Shown here one piece after another: positions 9,253 through 18,021 of a DNA stretch of 44,001 nt. The notes beneath the pieces were generated by a model that had not been told where the DNA came from, did not search any database, and saw only the letters and a list, made by a program, of their open reading frames with translations. Source of the DNA: Balneolia bacterium (GTDB taxonomy: Bacteria > Bacteroidota > Rhodothermia > Balneolales > Cyclonatronaceae). Both the position numbers and the translations under genes were made by a program. The stretch lies in contig JAIUMA010000024.1 of the NCBI GenBank assembly GCA_022565795.1, positions 1 through 44,001 on the forward strand. Direction: 5' to 3'. The number at the start of each line of letters is the position of its first letter. Positions within the stretch are counted from its first letter, which is position 1.

Positions 9253-9798
9253 TCAGCGGGCTTCATTAATTCGCAGCGACTCGCTTACGACACTGAAGCC
9301 TGCTTTATTGATTTCACGGTCCGCTATTGTTCCTGCTTCCAGCACCAAAACGGAGTAGCCGGAATGTGTAAAGGCGAACATCACCCCTTCATACTCGGCG
9401 CCAAAATAAATTTGGGTAAACTCGGCTGACTCAGCCGGAAACCCGGCGTATTCCGATGCGCCGGTAAAGCTGAATGTCTCATCCGTGAAAGTAAAAACTT
9501 CCTGCCCGGCCATCATATCGCTGTGGCTCCTCAGCCATGACTCCGGTTCCAGCTCTTCGTTGATGGAAGTGATGGTAACAAAACCACTCGAAAACATCCC
9601 TTGTTTTCGTAAAAGCACGGTATCAAAGTTGTCATTTTTGTCCGTAATGTCCTGCAGCAGCCAGCCTTGAGGCTTTGTAAAAGAGACATAGTCGCGCTCA
9701 ATATTTTCCATTGGTTTCTTTCTGCAGCCAACGAGCATAAGCACGGTTACAAAGACCAGAATTAAAGTCGTTTTGGTTCTGAACATCATTAAAATCAT
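9253..9798 (-). CDS. Lipoprotein of unknown function
   Basis: The chosen start (Met at 9798) gives MILMMFRTKTTLILVF followed by a lipobox ending VLMLVGC, so the product is a predicted lipoprotein of about 181 residues. The frame is open further upstream to 9858, but that would overlap the preceding gene. The mature part begins YVSFTKPQGWLLQD, which resembles the opening strands of PsbP-like domains found in small bacterial lipoproteins. That similarity is weak and no function is assigned. It follows the matrixin-like gene by 13 bases and is very probably its operon partner. Confidence 0.75.
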   Translation of the reverse strand: MILMMFRTKTTLILVFVTVLMLVGCRKKPMENIERDYVSFTKPQGWLLQDITDKNDNFDTVLLRKQGMFSSGFVTITSINEELEPESWLRSHSDMMAGQEVFTFTDETFSFTGASEYAGFPAESAEFTQIYFGAEYEGVMFAFTHSGYSVLVLEAGTIADREINKAGFSVVSESLRINEAR

Positions 9799-9811
9799 AG
9801 CATTGTTTCTT

Positions 9812-10747
9812 CTATTCTGCGCAGCGGGCGACATCACGAATTTCCGCAATATCTTCATCGGTGAGCCTCAGCTCCGGCCTTGTGAGCTGCGCGCCAATCA
9901 TTCTGTACATCACAGAGAAGCTGTTTTCCACATGACTCAAACCCAGTGCATGGCCGACCTCATGAGCCAGTACAAGCGACAGCTCTCGTTCATTTGCAAA
10001 GTGGTAAATGGTGATGGTACCCTCGTTGCCAATCCGCTCGAAGTTTCCACCGGCGAAATACCGTGACGGTCCAACCTCCTCATTGAACCGATCTGCCAGC
10101 TCATTGCTGAAGTTTATTTCCCGGTTCAGCTCATCCAGCATCCGCTGATTGACCTCAATCTTCTGCTGAAGTCCGGATCGCATCTGCCTTTCCTGAGACT
10201 GCAGCTCATTCAGCGCGGCTCGTTCAGACTCTACGCGATCCACCTCCGCAGGGTTTAACCCTCCGGCACGATTTCGCTCCTCTATGAAATTATTGAGTGA
10301 TTCAACATGGGTGTTTATTCGCATAATGAGCCTTTCATGCTCCTCAGCTCTGCTCTGTAGCCTGCGCTCGGCATTTAGCAAATCGGCCCGCATACGATCG
10401 ATTCGCTGTCTTCTGATATCGAGATTCTCTTCCAGCTGCATGGCTCGGTTAGTTCCCGCCTGCCGTTCATCAAACACAAACCGGATGGCAATGTTTGCAT
10501 CCGGAGACTTCTCAGCGTGAATAGTATCTATTGCATCTGACCACAGGTTTATCGCGTTTTCTACCGCTTGCCTCACCTGTACGTCGGTGAGACCAAATCC
10601 ACTGTCGATATCGGAAATGCTGTAATGGAACTCCAGCTCACACGGTGTATGATCAGTTCGGTTACACTGCACGAGAATCAGCGTGAAGAGGGTAATCAAG
10701 CCGAATTTAGTGAGCTTCAGCTGGCTCTCAGAAGGAAACGACATCAT
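9812..10747 (-). CDS. Matrixin-like zinc metalloprotease lipoprotein with coiled-coil insert
   Basis: The protein has 311 residues. A hydrophobic N-terminus ends in ILVQC, so Cys28 is a likely lipidation site. Residues 38-93 look like the first strands and helix of a matrixin/metzincin domain (FHYSISD...LTDVQVRQAVENAINLW...IAIRFVF). A charged heptad-rich stretch of about 120 residues (roughly 100-222) is predicted coiled coil. The zinc site follows: His262, Glu263, His266 and His272 in HEVGHALGLSH, with a Met-turn at SVMYRM (Met280). All catalytic residues are present, so it should be an active cell-envelope protease. The insert between the two halves of the catalytic domain is unusual. The substrate is unknown. 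Confidence 0.85.
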   Translation of the reverse strand: MMSFPSESQLKLTKFGLITLFTLILVQCNRTDHTPCELEFHYSISDIDSGFGLTDVQVRQAVENAINLWSDAIDTIHAEKSPDANIAIRFVFDERQAGTNRAMQLEENLDIRRQRIDRMRADLLNAERRLQSRAEEHERLIMRINTHVESLNNFIEERNRAGGLNPAEVDRVESERAALNELQSQERQMRSGLQQKIEVNQRMLDELNREINFSNELADRFNEEVGPSRYFAGGNFERIGNEGTITIYHFANERELSLVLAHEVGHALGLSHVENSFSVMYRMIGAQLTRPELRLTDEDIAEIRDVARCAE

Positions 10748-10835
10748 TCAAAATAGGTTATGGCTGGACGTTCCTCATGATAACAGATTTCAGGATAAAT
10801 CACCCGCTAAATTCATCCTGTATGATGCGTTACGA

Positions 10836-11912
10836 CTACAGGCGGGCCAGAGAGAAGCGAAGGGAGAGGCGGTGGGTAAATCCCAGATCGGATGATGTCC
10901 CGGCAAAACTGCTGAAGCCGTAGTCGAAATCAAACGCGCCAAGACGCAGGCCGGCACCTAAAGTTGGGGATGTATAGATACGGCTGCTGCGGTCAGTGGC
11001 GAAATCAGTGAGTCCGAATCGAAGGAAAATGGTATCCACGTAGCCGGCTTCAACGCCAACATGAGGTTCGATGCTCATTGAGCCGACATTCATGTAATAG
11101 GTGCGGCGGTTTTCGAAGCGAAGATCGGTATCAAGTGCAGTTACCAGGCTGAAGTCTCCGAAGTCGAACAGTCGGGCAGCGCCAAGTTTCACCGTTGGTA
11201 GAATAACCTCGTTTTGTCCAACCGGAATTTCGTCACCGAACTCTGTTTCGAGCGCGCTGAGCTCGTTCGCATCAACCGACCAGAATTTCATCATGGTGGT
11301 TATATCCATAAGGTTTACACCAAACTGATAGTCGCCGGCACGGTAGAGCGCTCCCACATCGAGGCTATAGCCCCATGCATCGGCAAAGGGCCCGATGCGG
11401 CTGTTCAGTACTTTTACGCTCGCTCCCCAGCTCAGGCGTTCATTCACCGGGCTGGCATAAGAAAGTAGAAAAGCCAGATCCGCAGCGCTGAACTCAGTGA
11501 TGTAGTCATTCACATTTTCCCGCGGACGCTCGCGCTCACGATCCCAGGCGTTCAGGGTATTTTTGATATTATCTACACCCTGACGAAAAAAACTGAGAGC
11601 CAAAACGCCGTCCGATCCGGGAACCGGCAGAGCAACAGCGCCATAATCGTAGCCCACGATACCACCGAAACGCTCGGAGTGCATATAAGCAACTTCCAGG
11701 TCCTGCACGCTCAACAGTCCGGCAGGATTCCAGTATGCGGAAGTAACATCATTCGAAAAGGCAACGTGTGCACTTCCCATACCCAGCGCTCGGGCGCCGC
11801 TTCCAACCGACATGAAATCATTTCCATAAGAAACGCGGATAAAATCCTGACACTCAGCCTTAGAAAAGGTAAAAAGGGATGCAATTACAATAAGAAAAAT
11901 CGAGCGGATCAA
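10836..11912 (-). CDS. PorV/PorQ-family outer-membrane beta-barrel protein
   Basis: This 358-residue protein has a signal peptide (hydrophobic to about residue 18). It opens with the family block SVGSGARALGMGSAHVA followed by SAYWNPAGL, the same signature as the PorV in this window. The rest is amphipathic strands ending in an aromatic/leucine-rich C-terminus (LRFSLARL), typical of an outer-membrane barrel. PorV and PorQ assist type IX secretion. Which role this copy plays is unclear, because it is not beside por genes but beside a matrixin-like lipoprotein. It has its own predicted promoter. Confidence 0.82.
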   Translation of the reverse strand: MIRSIFLIVIASLFTFSKAECQDFIRVSYGNDFMSVGSGARALGMGSAHVAFSNDVTSAYWNPAGLLSVQDLEVAYMHSERFGGIVGYDYGAVALPVPGSDGVLALSFFRQGVDNIKNTLNAWDRERERPRENVNDYITEFSAADLAFLLSYASPVNERLSWGASVKVLNSRIGPFADAWGYSLDVGALYRAGDYQFGVNLMDITTMMKFWSVDANELSALETEFGDEIPVGQNEVILPTVKLGAARLFDFGDFSLVTALDTDLRFENRRTYYMNVGSMSIEPHVGVEAGYVDTIFLRFGLTDFATDRSSRIYTSPTLGAGLRLGAFDFDYGFSSFAGTSSDLGFTHRLSLRFSLARL

Positions 11913-11950
11913 AGGAAGCCGTAGGGTTTATCGGTTGATGTTATACGTTA

Positions 11951-11981
11951 CAAATATACGGTTTGCTGTGCACAGAGCAAA
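11951..11981 (-). promoter_or_regulatory. Bacteroidota-type promoter for the PorV/PorQ-family gene
   Basis: On the minus strand, TTTG (11981-11978) is followed after 19 bases by TATATTTG (11958-11951). This is an exact match to the TTG/TAnnTTTG pattern of Bacteroidota. Transcription would start near 11944, leaving a leader of about 30 bases before the start codon at 11912. Confidence 0.7.
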
Positions 11982-11995
11982 AGTGCAGACTCAGA

Positions 11996-13105
11996 TTATA
12001 CCTCAGGGCCGGGCTTTTGTTCCGGCTGATAAAGCCAGTGCAGCGGATCAACACCGTCGGGTTTCCAGTTTACCGGAGGTCGCTGTGCAAAGCCTATCGG
12101 CTCTGCGACTATTTGCCCAAAACCGGTGTTTGTGTCTGTGGTGTACAAACTCTGAATCCGCCTGCGGTTTTTCTCTGCAAAATGAATACACTCGTCTTTA
12201 TCTGCACGAGTAATGGTAACCAGACCGTCTGTGTGTAGATCAGGGTCAGTAGCAGCAATCAGCCTGTCACCCGCTGAGAAACACTGTTGATCCAATGCCC
12301 TGTAAAATGAGCGTTTGTAGTGCAGCAGCGGCGAAAGCTTACGAACAGAAAGATTTTCTTTTATGTAGGATGATGCGCCGGCTTCTGCCTCGATGGCCTC
12401 CACCAGAGAACGCGTATCACCATCGGTGAATACCGTCGTAAGCGAACGACAGCCCTTGCCCTCGTAGCGGAACATCGCTTCGACCAGCTCAGCGGCAACA
12501 GCTTCGAAATTTGCTTCCTGGGGAATCCAGGCTACGGAGCTGTGGGCTGTTCGTATGAGCTCCGCAGCACCTGCAGCCAGCATGTTTTTATCTGCAAGTA
12601 ATCTTCGAACATCAGCAACGCTGCTCTCCGAACCGCTGAACATCACCGCATCGGCCTCAAGATTCGTGAAGTCTTCTATTTTGGTGCTGTAGCGGTGGAT
12701 ATCAAATGTCGTATTCTCTTGCAGGAATCGCAACAGCGATGACAGCAGATGCGGATCTTTGCGCGATATTTTTCCCGCATAGTGATGTCCTGAAATTAAA
12801 ACGGCCAGTATATCCTGAAGCCCTACAAGCGGCAAGTTACCTGCATGGAGACAAAGCAGCATTTTTTTACCGGAGGCCGATTCAGTTTCGTGAAGTTGAT
12901 TTGAAAATTTCGAAGCCCAATCTTTGAGCGATTCAGCCGAAACCGAACTGCGAACGTGATCAAGTGCGAAATTGACATCATCCCTGAAAAAAAGCTGCTC
13001 ATCGAGAGTTGCCTTTAAAGCTTTTCCAAGCAGCCCTGACTCATCATCAATCCAGCTTTGGACTGCTTCACCAAGTGCTGTTGCTCTGTCTGCGGCAGTA
13101 TTCAT
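11996..13105 (-). CDS. LuxC-like acyl-CoA/acyl-protein reductase
   Basis: This 369-residue protein belongs to the LuxC family, which reduces activated fatty acyl groups to aldehydes with NADPH. The best candidate for the catalytic cysteine is Cys219 in the YEGKGCRSLTTVF segment, in the aldehyde-dehydrogenase-like position. A glycine-containing nucleotide-binding stretch lies in LCLHAGNLPLVGLQD near residues 84-98. It starts 2 bases after the stop of the LuxE-like gene, so the pair is translationally coupled. No luxA or luxB luciferase gene is in the window. The likely role is making a long-chain aldehyde or alcohol for something other than light. Confidence 0.85.
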   Translation of the reverse strand: MNTAADRATALGEAVQSWIDDESGLLGKALKATLDEQLFFRDDVNFALDHVRSSVSAESLKDWASKFSNQLHETESASGKKMLLCLHAGNLPLVGLQDILAVLISGHHYAGKISRKDPHLLSSLLRFLQENTTFDIHRYSTKIEDFTNLEADAVMFSGSESSVADVRRLLADKNMLAAGAAELIRTAHSSVAWIPQEANFEAVAAELVEAMFRYEGKGCRSLTTVFTDGDTRSLVEAIEAEAGASSYIKENLSVRKLSPLLHYKRSFYRALDQQCFSAGDRLIAATDPDLHTDGLVTITRADKDECIHFAEKNRRRIQSLYTTDTNTGFGQIVAEPIGFAQRPPVNWKPDGVDPLHWLYQPEQKPGPEV

Positions 13106-13107
13106 GC

Positions 13108-14094
13108 TTAGTCCCTGTCGATTAGAAAATTACAGCCCCTAAGATTTTCCGGCACAAAACGTCCCATCACCTGAAACCTTCCGTCTTCTTTCTGCACACC
13201 CTTATCTCCGGTGAGGATAAAGCTGCATGAATGCACGTTCGCCAAATCTATGATGCCAATGAGGCCCTCCTTACCGGCGGGGACTTCTTCAAGTGGATTC
13301 TGCGGATTGCGCACCGAGATCTTCAGCCAGCCCGGACAGCGAAACCAGCCTGTTCCGTCGGCGTAGGCCTGCGAAAGCATTTCGGTCATTCCATACTCCG
13401 AATGCACCTGCGACGGATCAAGGGTGAAGGCGCTCGCAAGGGTTTTATGAAGCTCATCGCGCGACATTTCACGCCGGTGTGTTTTCATACCGCCGGTTTC
13501 CATTATGATGGAATCTGAGGGCAGGCTGACCGGAAATTTTTCCGCCAGATCTATGAGTCCAAAGGCTGCTCCGAAGAGCAGTATGCGCTTGTTGCTGGCT
13601 TTAATCGCGTCTAAAGCCATAGGAGAAATGGGCTCACCGGGGACAAGGAAACGGCTCAATCCCGTTTCATCAGTGCTTATCAGCTCGTTGAGCATCCAAA
13701 TTAGTGAGGACTCGGGGTTTTCATTATAGCCGGGAGTGTACGCCAGTATCACAAACTCGTGCACAGGATAAAACGTATGAAGGCCTTTGTGAAGCGACTT
13801 CCGGTAAAGCTCCGGATCGGGCACGTAATGAGCAGAGCGCTTCATCCCCGTTGTGCCACTACTTCTGAAGCGAAGCATGTCTTTTTCCGGTGAAATTGAA
13901 GAGATTTCGGCGTCACGAAATGCTTCTACCGGAAGTAACGGCACGGCATCGCCCTTTTCTACTTTATTCGGGCTTATCCCAAGCTCATTACAAAATACCC
14001 GAAACGGCATCAGCTTTTCGTACTGATAGCTGAAAACCTTTCGCATTTTCGTTTCATAGTCGGTATCTGAGTCAAAAATAAAATCGGGATTCAT
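13108..14094 (-). CDS. LuxE-like acyl-protein synthetase
   Basis: This 328-residue adenylating enzyme of the LuxE family activates a fatty acid with ATP and passes it to its reductase partner. The nucleotide-binding loop is FRSSGTTGM near residues 76-84, and the second ANL-type motif is SEYGMTEMLSQAY. In LuxE the acyl-carrying cysteine is close to the C-terminus; here Cys321 in RGCNFLIDRD is the obvious candidate. The gene is immediately upstream of the LuxC-like gene on the minus strand. No LuxD-type thioesterase is seen nearby, so the acyl donor is unknown. Confidence 0.85.
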   Translation of the reverse strand: MNPDFIFDSDTDYETKMRKVFSYQYEKLMPFRVFCNELGISPNKVEKGDAVPLLPVEAFRDAEISSISPEKDMLRFRSSGTTGMKRSAHYVPDPELYRKSLHKGLHTFYPVHEFVILAYTPGYNENPESSLIWMLNELISTDETGLSRFLVPGEPISPMALDAIKASNKRILLFGAAFGLIDLAEKFPVSLPSDSIIMETGGMKTHRREMSRDELHKTLASAFTLDPSQVHSEYGMTEMLSQAYADGTGWFRCPGWLKISVRNPQNPLEEVPAGKEGLIGIIDLANVHSCSFILTGDKGVQKEDGRFQVMGRFVPENLRGCNFLIDRD

Positions 14095-14215
14095 CCGGTA
14101 GTCAACTCTGCTTTGTTTCTAAGTCCAAACTGTTCGGGATGTGTCGTTCAATTATAGATATGGGAATAATGGCTGCGTGGACTTCATCATTCCATCTAAG
14201 CCTTCGCTCAAAAAT

Positions 14216-14244
14216 AAAAGCCCCGGCGTGGTGCCGGGGCTTTT
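14216..14244. terminator. Intrinsic terminator after sdhCAB
   Basis: AAAAGCCCCGGC and GCCGGGGCTTTT form a perfect 12-bp stem with a 5-base loop. The A- and T-runs make it functional in both directions. It sits 41 bases past the sdhB stop on the minus strand and separates the sdh operon from the luxEC-like pair. Confidence 0.92.
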
Positions 14245-14285
14245 GTTGTGTTACACACACAATTTTGCTTTCCGCTATTACGAAA

Positions 14286-15044
14286 TTATGAGAACATTGC
14301 TTTTACGTACTCAGTTCTCATTGTAGCAATAGAGGTTATTGATATACCTACCGGGCAAACGGCTTCACACTCCGCAAAGTTGGAGCAGTCGCCAAAGCCT
14401 TCTTTATCCATTTGCTCTACCATTGCTTTTACGCGCTGTTTCCGCTCAGGAGCTCCCTGCGGAAGCTTGGAAAGCTGAGCCACTTTTGCACCCGTAAACA
14501 GAGATGCTGAGGAGTTCGGGCAGGCCGCAACGCACGCGCCGCAGCCGATACAAACGGCGTAGTCCATGGCGCTGTCAGCGTCGATTTTGGAAATCGGGAT
14601 GGCGTTGGCATCAGGAGCGTTACCTGTAGCTACGGTTACGTAACCACCGGCTGCCATGATGCGGTCGAAGGCGTTCCGGTCTACGACCAAATCTTTGATG
14701 ACCGGGAAGGCTGTTGCTCTCCACGGCTCGATGGTAATTGTATCACCATCGTTGAAGTGACGCATATGAAGCTGGCATGCCGCAGTACGCGCTTCCGGTC
14801 CGTGCGGGATTCCGTTAATCACAAGGTTACATGAGCCACAAATACCTTCGCGGCAGTCATGGTCAAACTCAACAGGCTGTTTCTGCTCTTTCATCAGGTT
14901 CTCGTTAAGAACGTCGAGCATTTCCAGAAACGACATGTGAGTGTTGACTTCCTTAAGAGAATAGTCCTCGAAACGGCCTTTATCGTTTGGACCGTCCTGG
15001 CGCCATACCTTAAGATTTACTGAAATGATGTCTTTATTACTCAT
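14286..15044 (-). CDS. sdhB: Succinate dehydrogenase/fumarate reductase iron-sulfur subunit
   Basis: This 252-residue subunit carries electrons between the flavoprotein and the membrane haem subunit. The [2Fe-2S] ligands are Cys64, Cys69, Cys72 and Cys90 ([10 protein letters not shown]...TAAC). The [4Fe-4S] motif is [12 protein letters not shown] (165-176), whose last cysteine may serve the [3Fe-4S] cluster, as is usual in the family. The final [12 protein letters not shown] block (220-231) completes the remaining ligands. It is the last gene of the sdhCAB operon, 21 bases after sdhA. The long loop between cluster domains is typical of the menaquinone-linked B-type enzymes of Bacteroidota. 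Confidence 0.95.
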   Translation of the reverse strand: MSNKDIISVNLKVWRQDGPNDKGRFEDYSLKEVNTHMSFLEMLDVLNENLMKEQKQPVEFDHDCREGICGSCNLVINGIPHGPEARTAACQLHMRHFNDGDTITIEPWRATAFPVIKDLVVDRNAFDRIMAAGGYVTVATGNAPDANAIPISKIDADSAMDYAVCIGCGACVAACPNSSASLFTGAKVAQLSKLPQGAPERKQRVKAMVEQMDKEGFGDCSNFAECEAVCPVGISITSIATMRTEYVKAMFS

Positions 15045-15065
15045 AATTGATTTATCCGAAGTTCT

Positions 15066-17003
15066 TTATTTGTAGCTGCGCTGTGTAAGTTTAACATTCT
15101 CGAAGATAAGCGGTTCGCGATGGTGTACCGGAGCTTTATCAACTCCTGTGAATTCCCACGCGGAAACGTGTGTATAGTTTTCATCATCTCGCTTGGCCTC
15201 ACCCTCAGGTGTTTTGGACTCCTCACGGAAGTGTCCGCCGCACGACTCAGGTCGGTCCAGTGCATCGCGGGCCATCAACTCACCCAGCTCCAGGAAGTCT
15301 GCCACTCGAAGTGCATATTCCAGATACTTGTTGTAGGTAGCCGGCTGTCCGGGCACAAAAACATCCGACCAGAACTCCTTACGAAGCGCGCTTATTTCCT
15401 CGATGGCCTCCTTCAGGCCCTGCTCGTCGCGGGACATTCCAACTTTATCCCACATAATCTTTCCAAGCTGACGATGGAAGTCGAGAATGGTTTTCGAACC
15501 TTTGATATTGAGAACTTTCTCGATTTCAGCCGTAATGCTCTGTTCGGCTTCATCGAACGCTTTGTGCGTAGTATCGACTTCACCCGGAGTAACTTCCGTG
15601 AGGTAATTACCGATGGTGTAAGGAATTACGAAGTAGCCGTCGGCAAGTCCCTGCATGAGGGCACTGGCGCCGAGACGGTTTGCACCGTGATCAGAGAAGT
15701 TGGCTTCACCGAGAGCAAATAGACCGGGTACGGTTGTCATCAGGTTGTAATCAACCCAGAGACCGCCCATTGTGTAGTGAACCGCCGGATAGATGCGCAT
15801 CGGCACTTCGTACGGGTTTTCATCGGTGATCTTTTGGTACATCTCAAAAAGGTTGCCGTAGCGATCACGAATAGCTTTTTCACCATCGCGTTTGATCGCA
15901 TCGGCGAAGTCGAGATAAACAGCCAGACCGGATTCACCTACGCCGCGACCTTCATCGCATACGTTTTTTGCGTTACGTGATGCAACGTCGCGAGGCACAA
16001 GGTTACCAAAACTCGGATAGATTCGTTCGAGGTAGTAGTCGCGCTCCTCTTCCGGGATCTCGTTCGGATGACGCTTATCACCCTGCGCTTTTGGCACCCA
16101 TACGCGACCGTCGTTACGGAGTGACTCACTCATAAGCGTTAGCTTGGACTGATACTCGCCGGAAACGGGAATACATGTCGGGTGAATCTGAGTAAAGCTT
16201 GGGTTAGCAAAAAGAGCGCCTTTGCGGTAGCATCTCCATGCGGCCGTTACGTTCGAGTTCTTCGCATTTGTGGAAAGGTAGAAGACGTTTCCGTAGCCAC
16301 CTGTACAAAGAAGAACGGCATCAGCTGCATGTCTTTCGATTTTACCGGTTACCAGGTTACGGGAGATAATGCCTTTGGCTGTTCCGTCGACGGTTACCAG
16401 GTCGAGCATCTCCTCACGAGTGCGTACTTCAACCTTACCGGAGTGCACCATTTTCATAAGCGCACTGTAGGCGCCAAGCAGAAGCTGCTGCCCCGTCTGT
16501 CCGCGGGCGTAGAATGTACGGGATACCTGCGCACCACCAAAGGAGCGGTTATCAAGCGTTCCGCCGTACTCGCGTGCAAAAGGCACACCCTGAGCTACGC
16601 ACTGATCGATAATATTGTTACTTACCTCGGCAAGGCGGTACACGTTCGCCTCACGGGCACGGTAGTCACCACCTTTAATGGTATCATAAAAAAGACGCCA
16701 GATGCTGTCGCCATCATTTTGATAGTTCTTTGCAGCATTAATACCGCCCTGTGCTGCAATACTGTGTGCGCGTCTTGCAGAATCCTGAATACAGAAGGCT
16801 TTTACGTTATAACCAAGCTCACCGAGCGAAGCAGCGGCAGACGCACCGGCCAAACCGGTACCAACTACTAAAATATTGTATTTACGCTTGTTACTCGGGT
16901 TAACAAGTTTAACGTTGTTCTTATGGGTCTTCCACTTTTCAGTAAGCGGACCGGTGGGTATTTTTGAGTCCCATTTGAAGGTTGTTTTATCTGCAACTTC
17001 CAT
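15066..17003 (-). CDS. sdhA: Succinate dehydrogenase/fumarate reductase flavoprotein subunit
   Basis: This 645-residue catalytic subunit interconverts succinate and fumarate. The dinucleotide-binding glycines are in [14 protein letters not shown] (44-57). His80 in the [14 protein letters not shown] segment is the expected covalent FAD attachment site. Substrate-binding histidines and arginines are expected in the QIHPTCIPV and [12 protein letters not shown] regions and in [10 protein letters not shown]. The start codon overlaps the sdhC stop by one base (TAATG), so the subunits are translationally coupled. Direction in vivo cannot be told from sequence; fumarate reduction would fit the PFL-based fermentation encoded nearby. 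Confidence 0.96.
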   Translation of the reverse strand: MEVADKTTFKWDSKIPTGPLTEKWKTHKNNVKLVNPSNKRKYNILVVGTGLAGASAAASLGELGYNVKAFCIQDSARRAHSIAAQGGINAAKNYQNDGDSIWRLFYDTIKGGDYRAREANVYRLAEVSNNIIDQCVAQGVPFAREYGGTLDNRSFGGAQVSRTFYARGQTGQQLLLGAYSALMKMVHSGKVEVRTREEMLDLVTVDGTAKGIISRNLVTGKIERHAADAVLLCTGGYGNVFYLSTNAKNSNVTAAWRCYRKGALFANPSFTQIHPTCIPVSGEYQSKLTLMSESLRNDGRVWVPKAQGDKRHPNEIPEEERDYYLERIYPSFGNLVPRDVASRNAKNVCDEGRGVGESGLAVYLDFADAIKRDGEKAIRDRYGNLFEMYQKITDENPYEVPMRIYPAVHYTMGGLWVDYNLMTTVPGLFALGEANFSDHGANRLGASALMQGLADGYFVIPYTIGNYLTEVTPGEVDTTHKAFDEAEQSITAEIEKVLNIKGSKTILDFHRQLGKIMWDKVGMSRDEQGLKEAIEEISALRKEFWSDVFVPGQPATYNKYLEYALRVADFLELGELMARDALDRPESCGGHFREESKTPEGEAKRDDENYTHVSAWEFTGVDKAPVHHREPLIFENVKLTQRSYK

Positions 17004-17704
17004 TATGATAAGCCTCCGTTGATATAGATATAAAGTGGTAAAAGCAGGAATCCTGCGGCAAGCAATACGGCAACAACACCACCGACTACATAAAGTACCG
17101 GGGTAATTTTGGGGTTTTTAGCGCCGAGAGAAATAAAGGCACTCCAAACGCCGTGCTTGAGGTGAACTCCGATGAGGATCATAACAAAAGAATAGGCCGC
17201 TACGATCCATGGATTAAGGAATGCAACTTCAACATGCCTGGCCAGATCCACCATCTCCTCACCGTTGTAAGATGTCATGTAGGTTTCAGGGCTGAATAAG
17301 TGATACTTAAAGTGCATAACGTGCAGAATCACAAAAAGCAAAATCACGCTACCTGAAATAAGCATGCTTTTTGAAGCAAAATTTTGCTTGCTGGGGCCGC
17401 CCTGACTCTTATAATATTTGTAGTCGACCGGACGTGCCTTTTTCTTATTGCGGTAGATACTAATACCTATATAGGCGTGAATAAGAAAAAGAGCGACAAG
17501 AATAATTTCTGCTATCCAGAGCAGCGGGCCTAAATCGTGCAGAAAGTCTGCATAACGGTTAAACGCTTCGCCGCCATCGGGAATTAGTAATGAGAGATTT
17601 CCTGAGAGGTGAGCAACAAGAAACAGTGTAAGGAATATACCGGTGAGGCCGGTAAGTATCTTCCGGCCAACCTGTGACTGAAGGGCATTAGCAAAAGAAG
17701 CCAT
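17003..17704 (-). CDS. sdhC: Succinate dehydrogenase cytochrome b558-type subunit
   Basis: This 233-residue membrane anchor has five hydrophobic helices (about 15-35, 60-82, 113-133, 163-183 and 203-226). Histidines His32, His76, His128 and His181 lie within or at the ends of helices and are likely ligands of two haems b, as in the single-subunit diheme (type B) anchors. No separate sdhD is present, consistent with that type. The quinone is inferred to be menaquinone. It is the first gene of the operon and has an inverted-repeat regulatory region upstream. Confidence 0.93.
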   Translation of the reverse strand: MASFANALQSQVGRKILTGLTGIFLTLFLVAHLSGNLSLLIPDGGEAFNRYADFLHDLGPLLWIAEIILVALFLIHAYIGISIYRNKKKARPVDYKYYKSQGGPSKQNFASKSMLISGSVILLFVILHVMHFKYHLFSPETYMTSYNGEEMVDLARHVEVAFLNPWIVAAYSFVMILIGVHLKHGVWSAFISLGAKNPKITPVLYVVGGVVAVLLAAGFLLLPLYIYINGGLS

Positions 17705-18021
17705 TGGTTAATATTTGCTTAGGTTAATATGTAAAGAGTTTCGATTTAATAATATAAACAATCGTATTAGATTATGCTTTCAGATTGTGAACTTATAACT
17801 AATTTGTAACCCTTCTGAATAATCTAATACGACTATGCGATTTTATTTTTCACATCGGTTCTAAATATACTACTAACAGCTGTAAGTCCTAAAAATTGGA
17901 TGATTGCAATCACTTCTTTTAACTGCCTCAGATCACATTCTGCCCGTTTCTTTTTTATTGTTACCGTAAGTCATTATCTGTCAATTTATAACAGAAAACC
18001 GCTTTTCTATTCCACCTGTCT
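17705..18021. promoter_or_regulatory. Divergent control region between sdhC and yigZ
   Basis: The 317 bases are AT-rich and hold no convincing gene. The main structure is a perfect 14-bp inverted repeat, described separately. I found no exact TTG/TAnnTTTG promoter toward sdhC. Toward yigZ, TTG followed by a TCAATTTA segment near 17958-17988 is a weak candidate only. Confidence 0.5.
17762..17832. promoter_or_regulatory. Perfect 14-bp inverted repeat upstream of sdhC
   Basis: TCGTATTAGATTAT (17762-17775) and its exact reverse complement ATAATCTAATACGA (17819-17832) are separated by 43 bases, 57 bp centre to centre. The core TATTAGATTAT recurs upstream of pflB, and the minus-strand arm shares the full 12-mer with the pflB copy. 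A pair of operator sites for a looping or dimerising regulator is the simplest reading. A cruciform or RNA hairpin is less likely given the long spacer. Confidence 0.6.

Noticed and set aside
14196-14215. TATTTTTG on the minus strand as a promoter for the luxE-like gene
   Set aside because: It overlaps the T-run of the sdh terminator and has no TTG at the right distance upstream.
15120-15722. 200-codon open frame antisense to sdhA
   Set aside because: It lies entirely within the well-supported sdhA gene on the other strand. Its translation has no recognisable domain, and such frames are common opposite coding DNA of this composition.
16182-16871. 229-codon open frame antisense to sdhA
   Set aside because: Same reasoning: sdhA occupies this stretch with all expected motifs, and the antisense product is unlike any family I know.
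17762-17832. Insertion-sequence terminal repeats or an attachment site
   Set aside because: The 43-base interior holds no gene, there is no target duplication, and the arm sequence recurs upstream of pflB, which fits operator sites better.
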